A DNA stretch of 64,000 nt from Trichostrongylus colubriformis. Taxonomy: Eukaryota; Nematoda; Chromadorea; Rhabditida; Trichostrongylidae. The DNA lies in NCBI GenBank assembly GCA_963978905.1, contig OZ022259.1:18946068-19010067 (forward strand), read 5' to 3'. This document shows positions 1-11,404 of this stretch, one piece after another. The notes under the pieces were generated by a model, which saw nothing but the letters and a program-made list of their open reading frames with translations, did not search any database and had not been told where the DNA came from. Positions within the stretch are counted from its first letter, which is position 1; each line of letters begins with the position of its first letter. Position numbers and translations under genes: made by a program.

Positions 1-1
1 C

Positions 2-571
2 GAGCACTGTAGGAACATAGTTAATAGAGCGGAACACCGACTTTACCTTTTGTTCAAATCATTGTCTTCCAAGGACCCTTCAATACTCATGCACGCTTAC
101 AAAATTTACGTTCGCTCAATGCTCGAGTATGGCACTTGCGTATTTTCTCCAACCAGTTCTTCCCTGATCAATAGAATAGAGAGTGTTCAAAGCAGCTTCA
201 CCAGGAAAGTGTTCATACGGGCACTGGGTTTCACTTACAACAGCATTCCCCGTAGCTTTATTAGAAACAAAATGCTCCATCTTGATACTCTTCACCTTAG
301 AAGGAAGAAGAATGATCTTCTAATGGTTTACAAAATTTTACATGGACTTGTAGATCTTAAAGTATGTGAGTTTTTCCGTTTAAGTCATTCCTCCACCAGG
401 GGTCCAAGACTCAAAATTGTCCTCGAACGACCAAAGTCCTCACTCAGACGCAAGTTTTTCACCTTCAGGGCAGCTTCTGAGTACATCAAATGAGCAAAAA
501 AATTTTCATACCGGGATCTCTTAGCGGCTTCAAAAAGGAGCTTTGTCGTTACCTACATTGTTTCAGCTAAC
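2..571 (+). pseudogene. LINE (CR1/Jockey-like) reverse transcriptase, C-terminal fragment
   Basis: The reading frame is already open at the window edge, so the gene is cut by the window. It matches the region just after the RT domain of CR1/Jockey-type LINEs: a block containing SMLEYGTCVF, then a line like RIESVQSSFTRKVF, then a conserved LRRKKNDLLMVYKILHGLV segment. These elements copy their RNA at the insertion site. The frame meets TGA at 491-493, where relatives carry a tail beginning near a Trp. A plausible tail (IPGSLSGFKKELCRYLH) continues in a shifted frame to a stop near 571, so this copy has a stop and a frameshift and is probably dead. Family level is confident; the exact clade is not. 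Confidence 0.8.
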
Positions 572-782
572 ACACTCCTTTTGCTCTAGCCTCATTTCTC
601 CCTTCTCTTTTCGATGTTGTTTTATATTTGCTTTATAATGTTCCTAAATTGTCCCTTTCAGCTTTTAGTGTTTGCTTTTTTAATGTTGTTAGTGTTTTGT
701 TTCTTAGGACATATTGTGAGATTGTTTCTTCCTCCCTACATGTATATTGCTTACATGTAATAAATTTGAAATTCGAAATTTC
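572..782 (+). mobile_element. LINE 3' untranslated tail
   Basis: T-rich sequence downstream of the LINE coding fragment. It ends with short repeated words around TTTGAAATTCGAAATTT (about 766-782), the kind of short 3' terminal repeat expected of CR1-like elements. The boundary is set by the switch to a GC-rich dispersed repeat at about 783. Confidence 0.5.
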
Positions 783-960
783 CGCTTCGCGGCGGTGCAC
801 GCGGTGCCCCCGTACGACTCGCCGTATCGATTGCCCTTGGTCGCCCGGCTGAGCGTGACTGCGTCACGTCTGCGCTTTCCACTCATGCCACACTGCCTCG
901 CTTAAAGGCTGCCATGCCCTGCCACTGGCACTCGCACCCACTGTGCAGCTCATCGCGCGC
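783..960 (+). repeat. GC-rich dispersed repeat, copy A
   Basis: This block recurs at about 35255-35930, sharing words such as TCGATTGCCCTTGG, CCACACTGCC and GCCATGCCCTGCCACTGG. Copy A reads straight through GCTTAAAGGCTGCC. The second copy is split at the same TTAA by a 425-bp palindromic element, so copy A is the empty-site reference for that insertion. Confidence 0.7.
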
Positions 961-1299
961 GGCCGCGCGGAAATTCGACCTCGTGGACCCACCCATCCAT
1001 GACCAAACGTCTTTCTCGAAGTTTGGGTCAAAATTTGGAATTGGCTAGAAATGTGTCCCCAAGGGTAGTTTGACTCCCTGAACACGAATATGGCACTCAT
1101 TTTGCGCGAAATCGAGAATTTCGAGCGCTACGGGCCCTTATGTGTATAAAAAAGTCAGATCACCAAATTCACTGAAAATTCGTAAACAGAGTCATTTTGG
1201 CATGCTGTCCACGAAAATCATAGTCATTTGGCATAAACAGTCATATCTGAAGATGAAAAAGTGAAGGCAAAAGCAAATGAAAAACTTCGGCAGGGCCGG

Positions 1300-1395
1300 G
1301 ACCCGAACCACCAACCCATGCCTTTCGACCGTTTGAGAGTCCATCGTCATATCCAGTGGGCCATCCGATCGTTGCACCACGCCCACATCGGGGAA
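1300..1395 (-). repeat. tRNA-like segment (possible SINE head)
   Basis: On the minus strand an A-box-like stretch (GGTGCAACGATCGGATGG) is followed about 50 bases later by a B-box-like GGTTCGGGTCCC. The spacing fits an internal pol III promoter. I could not draw a convincing full cloverleaf, so it is called tRNA-derived rather than a tRNA gene. Confidence 0.4.
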
Positions 1396-3420
1396 CCGTT
1401 GTGAAACTGCTGCACACTTTCAGTACATGGTGGAGGTAAGATTTTATTTTTTCCCGTATTTGACTTTGTTTTGGATGTGAAATGGAAGAACAACTCTGGA
1501 TCTGCACATGGTCAAGGTTACAAGGAGTATGCCTTACAATAAATGGGTTAATATCGCCTTTTTTAAAAAATTTTTTTACTCTTTTACTCCTTTTTTGGCA
1601 TTCGTAGGGTCGCTCAGCAAAAATGGAAGTTAGTTATATGTCTCATGTAGGTACCCCCATATAATGGGAAAAACCGTTTCCCAAAAGCGCGTCATGACCT
1701 GAAAGACCTCCCTTGTAAGAGCTGAAATATGAAATCAGATGTGCTAAAGAATACATCGAGAAAGGAAAATCCAAAAGAAGCCCCCGAAAATGGCAAAAAT
1801 GAGGCCGCCTGACATCTGTTGTACGAGATTACCGCGTAAAAACGAGCCTTTGAACCAGTTTCCCTTGGATAGTATCATGAGGAACCTCGAGATATTACCT
1901 GTTTCCCTGAGTGAACGTTTCATCAACTACGTACTTGAATTTCTTCTTTATTTTATCTTATGACGGAATCACAGGCCCACGTAAACGCTCAGGGTCTATC
2001 AGCTGCGGCAGGGTAAATAGTTGGTGCGATTATCGCGGAAAGTGCCTTCAAGCAAACGTAAACTAAATATAAACTTAAACCTAAACCTCTCAAATTCTAG
2101 GTTCAAGAAAAATAGGAGAAGAATAGAAAGCAGTTTCTCACAAAACACTGTGCTTTTGATTTATTCAGCCACTAGAATGTTGTGGTTTTCTCATAAATTT
2201 TATTTTTTGACTATGGCAAGTGATCAACAAATCGAACTCTTGAATGCTAATTTCGGAGTGAAATTGTCTTGCTTTACAACACCGATTGAGTGAGGATATA
2301 TTCATTGCTGGCATCGAATGCCTGTGTTGTAATGTGCTAACATCCATTTACGAATCGTTCCAAATCCTTTCCGCATGTTTTCAACAGCATGCAGTTTTTT
2401 CAATTTATTCAGTTTTGCATGCGCTCATCACATTTGGTCTCTTCAACGAATAGCCAGTTACATTGTACCAATGCGAAAAAGAACTTGCACAACTTGCACA
2501 AAAAGGTACATCGATTCTTATACCATATTACACCGTACTGCCCCAGATTCTCCTGATATTTAGCAAAGTCATAACGTTGGCTCGTTCTTAAACCACTCTA
2601 CACCGACAAGTGATTCCTGTTGGTGATGCTTTGGTACCGATGGGTGGTTTCTGCATCCATTAACACTTCTCTGAATTCATTACTTAATTTTCATGGGGTG
2701 TTATTCTCTTATTTACCAAAAAAGCTGGTCTATGAGCAGGAGGAAATGGGAATGTGGCGAATGATAGCAACAGGAACTCAGTTTTGCTCAAAGCCGTCTA
2801 TGTTGGAGAGTTCCCGTAAGTGAAGTTACTAGTGCTGCAAAAAGAGATGGGGATTTATTGTGGCAGAAAGAGAGTCTTATGCAATGTTGAGAGCTCGAAT
2901 GAACATGATGCTTACGCCTCTGAGAGAAAGAGAGAGGGTTGAAAATGCAGCGGTGGGGTGATTCGCGACAGTTTCTCAAACCTCTAACAAATAATGGGGT
3001 GAAACCAGCTATATGACGACCCTGCCGGACATCCCCACTATTCCAAGTAACTCGTGCAAGCGAGAAGACAGGTGTGGAACAGGTACTCACTGTTGTTATT
3101 GTCTCCTTTTTCTATTGAGCACCTCCTCTACCATTACCTTTCTTTATCACACAATGTATTTAACTTTGTGTTAACTCGAGTGTGTGGCGATTAAAACGGT
3201 GATCCATGGAAATATCGAATTATTGCTGGCAAATATGATGCTGTTCAGGATTCACAAAATAGGCGATATGAATTGAAAAACTGGTTAGTCGGCGCACCCA
3301 TCCGTTCTGCTTACTACTCAGGCGGAAGAAGGACGCCTGTGCATCGAAGAATGGCCACTCACGAAAACAGGGCTTCAGTGAAGTAAATCTTCATTCTTAA
3401 AACATTCAAAATGCACCACG
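1396..3420. other. no gene recognised; intergenic, AT-rich
   Basis: No coding exon is supported here. At 1700-1719 the sequence (GACCTCCCTTGTAAG) resembles the right terminus of the TAA-flanked elements at 29713-31042 and 31797-32911, and 1010-1085 resembles the interior of the first of these, so an old member of that family probably ends here. Confidence 0.5.
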
Positions 3421-4992
3421 TTATTCTGCGCAAGAGATACAGTTGAGCGATTTTATGAATTTCCGCCATCCCTTCCTAATTTTGTTGGCGGACTTTTTAG
3501 TGGTGACACCCCTGGGAGGGATTGGAGAAGTGGTGTGAGTGATCTCGTGGATAGGGATGGCTCGCGTGGAAAGAGTGGTTGAGGCGACCTCCCGGGAAGG
3601 AGTGACGCGCGGAGCGGGAGTGGTAGTTTCCTCCAAATTAGGAATGACCTCCTCGGCGGATGTGGTAGGGATGACCTGCGGGGGAGGGGTGGTGGGAGTG
3701 AACTCCTGGGTAGGGATGGCCTGCGTGGAAAGAGGGGTTGAGGCGACCTCCTGGGAAGGAGTGATCCGCAGGGCAGGAGTGGTGGTTTCCTCTAGAGGAG
3801 GAGTGACCTCCTTGGCGGAATTTGTAGGGATGACCCGCGGGGGAGGAGTGGTGGGTGTGGTCAGGGTCTGTCTGCACGACAGATTACGTGGCACTTGTGG
3901 GTGTTCGTCCTCAGCCCCAGCTTTGCTGTCACACCATGCAAGATAGTGTTCAAATTGATTTCTGTAAGACTGATCCCAGTTGAAGTTGCCATCATCATCC
4001 ACACCAACTATACCGTAGACGGTTAATGTTGAAAATCGGAACTGAAATGCAAGATATCTGGAGACTAACAATACTGATTTTATAGAGAGGTTTGGAGGAG
4101 CCGAAGAACCGTTGTGTTACAAAATTCCCGCTTTTCTTCTCTAAAATCGAATTCAGACTTTGCGGCCACCGCTTTCGACCGAACCATGTTACAGTATGAT
4201 GATCGTGGCGAGATCGTAATTCACAATATTGAATAGTGTCAACCTTTGGCTGGACTCGCGCGGCCCCTTGCCACGATCATCATACAGCAGCATGGTTCGG
4301 TCTACGATTAAAAACAGAGCACCTTGCAATAATGCCAACGTTACCGGCAACGGGACTGAAAAGTACAAATAACCTCACCGCACTCATCACTCATGAAATG
4401 CCTCAAGCGTTTTGTACGGGTCGACCCCTCCGTACATTACTCATAGTTTCCCCTCAAAGCCACTGTATATCGGCTCGTTGTTGTAAACTACGTATACCTG
4501 AGAGCTTACCTGACGGTCGATGCGGAATGGATAATACGGTCTCCCGCCGTCGTTGTTCTCCACTTGGTAGAACAAAATGCAGTCAGTGTTAGCCTTAAGA
4601 GTCAACGGCTTTCCCTAACTGTTCTCAGATTCCCTTGTATAACATACAATCCCACTGAATCTTCTGTGGAGGAACGTTCGTAGAGATGAGTTGGTGATTT
4701 CTTTAAACGGTTGCAGGTTAAGTTCACTCCATTTGCATGTTGAATTGAAGCGCAACCTGCGACCAGACTTTCTTTTGGCCTGCGAAGAACTATTAATTGT
4801 TGCGAGAAAGGTGCGACCCTCATATGTATTCCTATTCATCGTCTAATAACTTACCGTTCCATTCTTCTTAAGAATGCCTCTGGGAGTTGAGGCGGAGACT
4901 TGCGCTGAAGCTCCCATCTCATTGTCAGTGTGTTCGGACGAGGACGTGGAAAACACTATGCCCGCCAAAATGGCTAGAACGATGAGCTTCAT
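3421..4992 (-). CDS. secreted Thr/Pro-rich repeat protein, three exons
   Basis: Modelled as exon 1 4992-4855, exon 2 4779-4648 and exon 3 4041-3421, giving 296 residues. All junctions are phase 0: donors ACG|GTAAGT and ATT|GTATGT, acceptors TTCTTCGCAG and GCATTTCAG. The start at 4992 gives a clear signal peptide (MKLIVLAILAGIVFS); an upstream in-frame ATG at 5061 lacks one and lies too close to the TATA box. The middle (about residues 47-155) is a small domain with scattered Cys (STCKW, AWCDSK) that I do not recognise. The rest is two copies of a unit of about 55 residues rich in TTP and ETTTPA, mucin-like and probably O-glycosylated. The end is basic and then Cys-rich (KSLNCISCAE). If exon 2 is read through, a 100-residue secreted form ends at 4615. 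No function is claimed. Confidence 0.65.
4165..4305. repeat. inverted repeat (hairpin) inside intron 2 of the secreted-protein gene
   Basis: The arm GACCGAACCATGTTACAGTA with its continuation ATGATCGTGGC (about 4168-4206) is matched in reverse complement by GCCACGATCATCATACAGCA with CATGGTTCGGTC (about 4270-4303). This is probably a short MITE. Confidence 0.65.
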
Positions 4993-5071
4993 TGTTGAAG
5001 TGTAGCTACGTGGAGTGGAAGTGCAGAAACAACCAGACACGAGCCGATGAGAAGTCCACATGATTGTGGGC

Positions 5072-5081
5072 TATTTAAATA
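5072..5081 (-). promoter_or_regulatory. TATA-like box of the secreted-protein gene
   Basis: TATTTAAATA reads the same on both strands and lies about 80 bases upstream of the ATG at 4992. This would put the transcript start near 5045-5050 and supports the downstream ATG as the true start. Confidence 0.5.
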
Positions 5082-5092
5082 CGTCGTCGTTT

Positions 5093-5514
5093 TCGTGATG
5101 CAGTCATGCACTTTATGGTGACACCCGTTTTTGTGAAACTTGCGGCCTACAGCAGTTCCGTGCTTGCACTACACGGCTGATCGTGTTAGGTTATAAGGGA
5201 GGTTCTGTCCGTTGCGCGTTCACAAGATAAGTTTAAATTTCAAAGCGCGTTAACATGAATCATCTCACATATTGTGCACCTCAGATAAGCAAAAGTTGTT
5301 CTTTCGAATGCCACAATGTTTTCGAATTATTAGGGAAATTTCAAAGTACTGCGAAAATGGCACTTTTTGGTTGACCTCACTTCATGAGTTCTTGTCTAAT
5401 CGAGTCCCAGCAAAGGGGACCACAAATGTGAAAACTGCAAGAGGAGGATGTGAAGCACTGAATGGAACACTTGGTTCCTGGTTCTAGAATGGCAGAAATG
5501 AGAACGAGTTGCTT
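5093..5514. other. no gene recognised
   Basis: A 71-codon frame on the plus strand (5272-5487) has no recognisable domain or splice context, and I see nothing else. Confidence 0.4.
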
Positions 5515-5880
5515 GAATTTTCAATTGATCAGATCGCTTCAACTAGAACGGCAAAAAGGATAAGCGTCCATACTTGCAGGGAATATCAACAAGTATTGGC
5601 TCTCAACAAAGGAACTCAGTGGGCCACCTTAAGTAGCCTCAACCTGAAAAAATCCAAAAAATGGGTGCCGCGCGACCCCTCGAAGCAGCCATGCGCGGGC
5701 GCATTTTCCGCAAATTGTCTTCCAGCAACTGAAACAGTTGCAGAATGTGGCCCTTATTCGTCCACCATATTCATCAAATCTAGCGCTAAGTGAGCCCCAT
5801 TTCACCAAACATTTGGACAGCTCCTTCAATATGTAGCAGTGTATTCAGAAGCAATAGTGATTTGGAGTCGACTTTTTTTT
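5515..5880 (+). pseudogene. mariner-type transposase relic
   Basis: Two pieces in different frames match mariner transposase. KKWVPRD at about 5658-5680 corresponds to the KWVPH block after the DNA-binding domain. RPPYSSNLALSEPHF at about 5758-5802 corresponds to the region around the third catalytic Asp, where the usual Asp before the aromatic pair is replaced. The catalytic core between them is gone. No terminal repeats were found. Confidence 0.6.
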
Positions 5881-8589
5881 GCTTTCGCGCGAAATGTGCT
5901 TGCAGTATGAGAGAAGATGCAGTCTGAGCTGTTATGTTCTCTCGAAGTTGAATTGCGAAATCCGGCCAAAACTTTCCTGACGACCTAATACTCTGATCTG
6001 GACATATGATGGTTTATTTGGAGCGCGATTGAAATTATACCCACCTGGTACATCTATACGATCTCCTCCACCGTGTTTTTCCATCTTTTTTTTTTCTTCA
6101 CCAACGTATCAAAGCGTCGACTTTGACATTCACTATTTTTTTTCATCTTTCATCCGAACTTCCCCTATCATTATCTTTAATGCTCACGTTCACATGTCCT
6201 GCCCGAGTAAAAGCAAAAATGCTGTGCTATAGCAGGTGTAGTGCACTGAAACGGTCTTCTTAACTTCTTTTGAGTTCATACAAAAATTTATAATTGTACA
6301 ATATTACTCTGCACTTCTTCTTCCACTCCCATATACTGTATAGGCAATGGGTGTTGACTAGCACGAGTTTTCAAACATTGCGAGGCATTTGAAGTCATGC
6401 TCAAAAATGGTAAGCCAAAGCCCAAAGATCAAGTTTTTTGAATTGGATTTAGCTTGTTGCATTTAAAGGATACAAAATATGCGGGACTGATGTACTTTTC
6501 ATCTGCTGAAGATAGCCAAATAATCGTTACTCACCCACTAACATAACGCGTTGAAAGTGCTCGAACATATATTCCACAATTAAATTGTGCACAAAAGTGG
6601 GGAAATCTTAAAAAGAGAGCAGTCATTTCAAGATTTCAAGAAAATCAGAATTAATTTCTTGATTTCAAAAGAAGTGCATGCTCTTCATGGTTATTCACCC
6701 CGAAAACTTCCGTTCTCCAGTATCTCAAGTCACGTGTTTCACAAAAGTGAAAAAAACAATAGAAAACTTTCATCTATTCAAGCACTATACTTTTGATTTA
6801 CCTAATCAGTCGATTTTCGATGGTTTACTTCTGGATTTTGACTTCAGAGAACTGCGGATAATCGAAATTGAATTAGTCAATATTCGTTTTAGAATGATAT
6901 TGTCTCGCTCATGCCGATCGCTGAAAGAGGATATGTTCATTGATCTCTGATGATTACTTGAAAGCTGGTACAATAATGAAATGGCTTCTCGTTAGACGAA
7001 AATAACGGCTCAAAGTCCTCATGGATTCTTGTATTCTCACCTGCTCACAATTATTTGTCTGTGCGCTTCCCGATCGCTAATGGAATATATGTTCATTATT
7101 CTCTGATGATTACTTGAAAGTTGGTACAATAATAAAATGGATTATCGTTAGACGAATGTAACGGCTTGTAATGCTCATGGATACCTGTATTCTCATCTGC
7201 TCACACTCGATCGCTTCATCCACCGTGTCCAACACATGGTGTTGCACGAGTTCCATACCACAATTTCTTGGTTTTTCGAAAAGGTATTGTGGTTGAGTTC
7301 ACCCTCCATATGTATTCGAATTGGAGAATAACGTATCTTGCTTAGACCCTCTAGGTCGGATTTTAGCAGCACGCCTTGAAGAGCATATGCAGCAGGCATA
7401 CATACTCCTTTTGATGGTTTTTAATAAACTGAATAATAAGGGGATATTTGATGCAGAATTCTAGAGTTCCATGAGATCTACCGCTTGCGTTGACTCTGTT
7501 AAGGCCCTAATAATGTTAATCTTCACGAACTCAGGGTGCGCTATGCGCCCTTTTTTATGATGATTCCGGGATCAGTTAGGTGTAAAGCGTCATGTTTCTC
7601 ACAATCCGAACATCTGGTGTTCACCGCTAAAGCTTTCATGGGTCACCATGATTTTTGTATAGTTCCTACTCGCATTCACGCAGAAATCAAACTTTTCTTT
7701 GAAATAATCGGAGACTAGCTGGACATCCACTCACCTGTGCAGATGGAAATCCAACCGTTTATCACTATTCCATTGGTTGTGGCTAACTTCTTAGTTGCAC
7801 ATATCCTTGTACATACACCGTGCCGTGCGATCAGATAAATAAATAAATAAATAAACTATTCCTGGGTGGAAATTTTCCATAAAAGTAGGCATAACAATCA
7901 ATTATGAGATATCCGTGATGCAGGATTCACTTTACCAGAGCAAGAGAAGCTTTCAGTTAGAAGTAGATCATGAATGTGGTGATTAGCACTCTTTATGAAT
8001 CGCTCATACCAATGGGAATCGCGTGCATAGCGTATATTGAATAAGGAGGCAATTTCTGAACCTGTTAAACATAAACCTCATTTTGCCTTCACTTGCGTGG
8101 TCCAACTATTCTGTCGATCCCTCAAAAGTTGAAACTGCTGAAATCGCCATCTCATCAATGCGCATTGACTGAATGATCGACCTAACTAATGGTCTACATT
8201 GAGATTCGCGAAAACGTCTATCGTCATTGCGATGGTTTCTTTGTTGCACTTCTTTTTCAAGAGGGGGGGAAGGGTGGAGGAGTACAGCTGCTTCATCTAC
8301 TGCGCTTGCTGCAGATCATATGTGTAGTGGGGAATAAGAAATCGTTGAAAAAATTTCAAAACTTCATCGGACTTGTAGATCATAACCGAATCTCCGAGAG
8401 ACTGTAGATCACCAGTCGCTTTGAGCGTCGACTTCTGCCGAACTCATCATTCGCCTATCACCTTAGATACTTCTTCCGACTTCGGTGCAATTAATTCTGC
8501 TGAATTTGAAGTTTGTTAGCCTTTCAGTAACCACTTCTGTAAGTACTTTGTATTTTTTCTTCTAAGAGGTTTTTTCATTTTAAGGTTCA
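5881..8589. other. no gene recognised; repeats only
   Basis: AT-rich spacer without a convincing exon. It contains a tandem duplication (6918-7207, listed separately) and a short AAAT run near 7838-7856. The stretch 6790-6960 shows weak similarity to 2170-2310, suggesting an old dispersed repeat. Confidence 0.4.
6918..7207 (+). repeat. tandem duplication, unit about 160 bp
   Basis: Words in the same order occur twice: TCTGATGATTACTTGAAAG, TGGTACAATAATRAAATGG, GTTAGACGAA, AACGGCT and TATTCTCAYCTGCTCACA. The first copy begins near 6920 and the second near 7085; the copies have drifted. Confidence 0.7.
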
Positions 8590-8590
8590 T

Positions 8591-9452
<862 letters not shown>

Positions 9453-9905
9453 TGACCGGAAATTCATATTTCTCCTCGCAGCAAAGCTGGGAATCGGAAT
9501 TTTCAGAGTGATATGGGGGTTAAGGGGACATCAATGGTGAGGGAGCGGGACTGATAGCAACTGATAAGCACTGATAAGGGGCCTCGAAGGCGAATGGCGG
9601 GAAATTGATATCTTGCCTCGCAGCAAAGCTGAGACTCAGAATTTTTAGAGTGATATGGGGGTGGTAAGGGGACATCAAATGTGACGGAGCGGGACTGATC
9701 GAAGGCGATTGGCGGGAAATTGGTATCTTGCCTCGCAGAAAAGCTGGGACTCTGAATTTTTAGAGTGATATGGGGGGGGGGTGGTAAGGGGACATCAACG
9801 GTGAGGGAGCGGGACTGATAGCCACTGATAAGGGCTGATAAGGAGCCTCGAAAGGCGAATGGCAGGAAATCGATATCTCGCGTCTCAACAAAGATGGGAT
9901 CCTGA
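9453..9905 (+). repeat. tandem unit of about 140 bp, three copies
   Basis: Each copy contains CTCGCAGCAAAGCTGGGA (or a close variant), TTTTAGAGTGATATGGGG, AAGGGGACATCAA and GGAGCGGGACTGAT. They are the reverse complement of the units at 11405-13060. Confidence 0.85.
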
Positions 9906-9914
9906 ATTTTACAT

Positions 9915-10163
9915 ACCAGTTGGGCTGGCGCACACTACTGGTGCGTCACACATGGAAGCATGCAAAATGAGCTTGATCGATATCGACTGATGCGGAAGGA
10001 CGAGACTGACTGGAGGGATTTTGTTTCCTTTTTGCGTTTTTGCGAGTTCTCTATTTCTGCGAACTGTTTGAATGATGACACTGGTCGTTCGATATCGATC
10101 GAACCTAATTAGCGTGCATCCATGTGTGACGCGCGCAGTAGTGTGCGCCGCCCAGCTAGTGAA
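9915..10163. repeat. short palindromic element
   Basis: It begins ACCAGTTGGGCTGGCGCACA and ends in the near inverse (GTGTGCGCCGCCCAGCTAGT), with TGATCGATATCGA-type sequence in both arms. Related ends occur at 11229-11300, 37925-38025 and near 38150, in both orientations. Confidence 0.6.
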
Positions 10164-10174
10164 TATTAATGGCG

Positions 10175-10440
10175 ATTCCAAACGATATGTATGTTATCAT
10201 TACCTTTAAGTTCGATCTCCTTGATTTCGGGTGACGTAGATGTTCGGGGTACGATTCGATGACAGGACACAGGTAGACAACGTCAGGTTTTGCCCACTTC
10301 CGTCTAAGGGCAGTCTTGAGGGACCGAAACTTCGACGAGGTGTTGCGCAAGTCTTCTCTTCCATACATCCCCAAACGGCGTAGCCCAGAGGATTGAGATC
10401 GAACGAGGAGTTTCCTGTTCCAGAAGACCCCGGGTGTTCT
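10175..10440 (-). pseudogene. Tc1/maT-type transposase relic, C-terminal part
   Basis: In the minus-strand frame, SLKTALRRKWAKPDVVYL and VIESYPEHLRH match the C-terminal end of maT/Tc1-like transposases (the helix after the third catalytic residue). The preceding DLNPLDY-like block is frameshifted and only partly readable. Fragment only. Confidence 0.55.
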
Positions 10441-10527
10441 TTGGTTCACATCCTGTCATCGACTCCTGCTCCAAGCCCGTCATCTGTAATCGGGGAGGTC
10501 GAATCGGAGGGTGATGTTAATATTAGG

Positions 10528-11219
10528 TATGCAGAATAAATGGCCAAAACATAACTGGCCATAACTTCGCTCAGACACAACTTTATTCGTCGAAACAAAA
10601 ACCATCCAAATCTGCAGAACTTTGCCAACAATCTGGTAAAAAAATATGCTATCATGATCTGGATAGCGAAAATTGATAAAGTCAAGAATGCCATTTTTAC
10701 CCTGCAAAGTCCCGGTGTATTTCTTCTGACGCAGGTTTGCATCGAGAACCCGGAAAAAGTGGTGATCCGTTGGAGATAGTTTTGAGAAATAGGGTGGTGA
10801 GGGAGAGTCTCGATGCCTAACTGCATCAGTTTTTGCCGGGTGCGCAAAACAACGCAAAACCCCACACTCGCGAGTCACCCGGTAGAAACTGATGCAGTTA
10901 GGCATCGAGACTCTCCCTCACCCCCCCCCCTTCCTTATTCCCCAGACCTATTCCTGACAGAATACCACTTTTTTCGGGTTCTCGATGAAAACCTGCGTCA
11001 GAAAAAATTCGCCGATGCTACCCATGTTGAAAATGCCATCGTTGACTTTACTAATTTTCGCATTTCAGAATTTTATCATGATTGCATATTTTTTTCACCA
11101 GATTGTTGGCAAAACTCTGCAGATTTGAATGGTTTTTATTTCTACAAATAGTGCCGTGTCTGATCGAAGTTATGGCGTTTTGTAAAAAGTGGTCCGTTTT
11201 GGCCATTTATTCTGCATAC
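10528..11219. pseudogene. back-to-back pair of mariner transposase relics (palindrome)
   Basis: Two copies of the C-terminal end of a mariner transposase point away from a shared centre near 10860. The plus copy (10880-11151) contains YSPDLFLTEYHFFRVLDENL, close to the YSPDLxPxDYHFF block around the third catalytic residue, and ends NGFYFYK. The minus copy (10850-10560) has TDHHFFRVLDANLRQKK. The sequences flanking the centre are exact inverse repeats (GGTGAGGGAGAGTCTCGATG and inverse), and both outer ends carry GGCCATTTATTCTGCATA or its inverse. Confidence 0.75.
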
Positions 11220-11404
11220 GCCTGGTATAATATACCAGTTGGGCTGGCGCATACAACTGCGCGCGTCACACATGGAAGCATGCTAACTGGGCTTGATCGA
11301 TATCGATCGATCAGTATCATCACTCGAACGGTTTCAGGAACGGGGAGTTTGCAAAAACAGAAAAAGGAAACAAAATTCCTCCCGTCAATCTCGTCCTTAT
11401 ACCA

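Noticed and set aside
2788..3090. 100-codon minus-strand frame
   Set aside because: No recognisable domain, no signal peptide, no exon-like borders.
3539..3946. 135-codon plus-strand frame opposite the Thr/Pro-rich exon
   Set aside because: It is the antisense shadow of a low-complexity repeat; the minus strand has the signal peptide, splice sites and matching phases.
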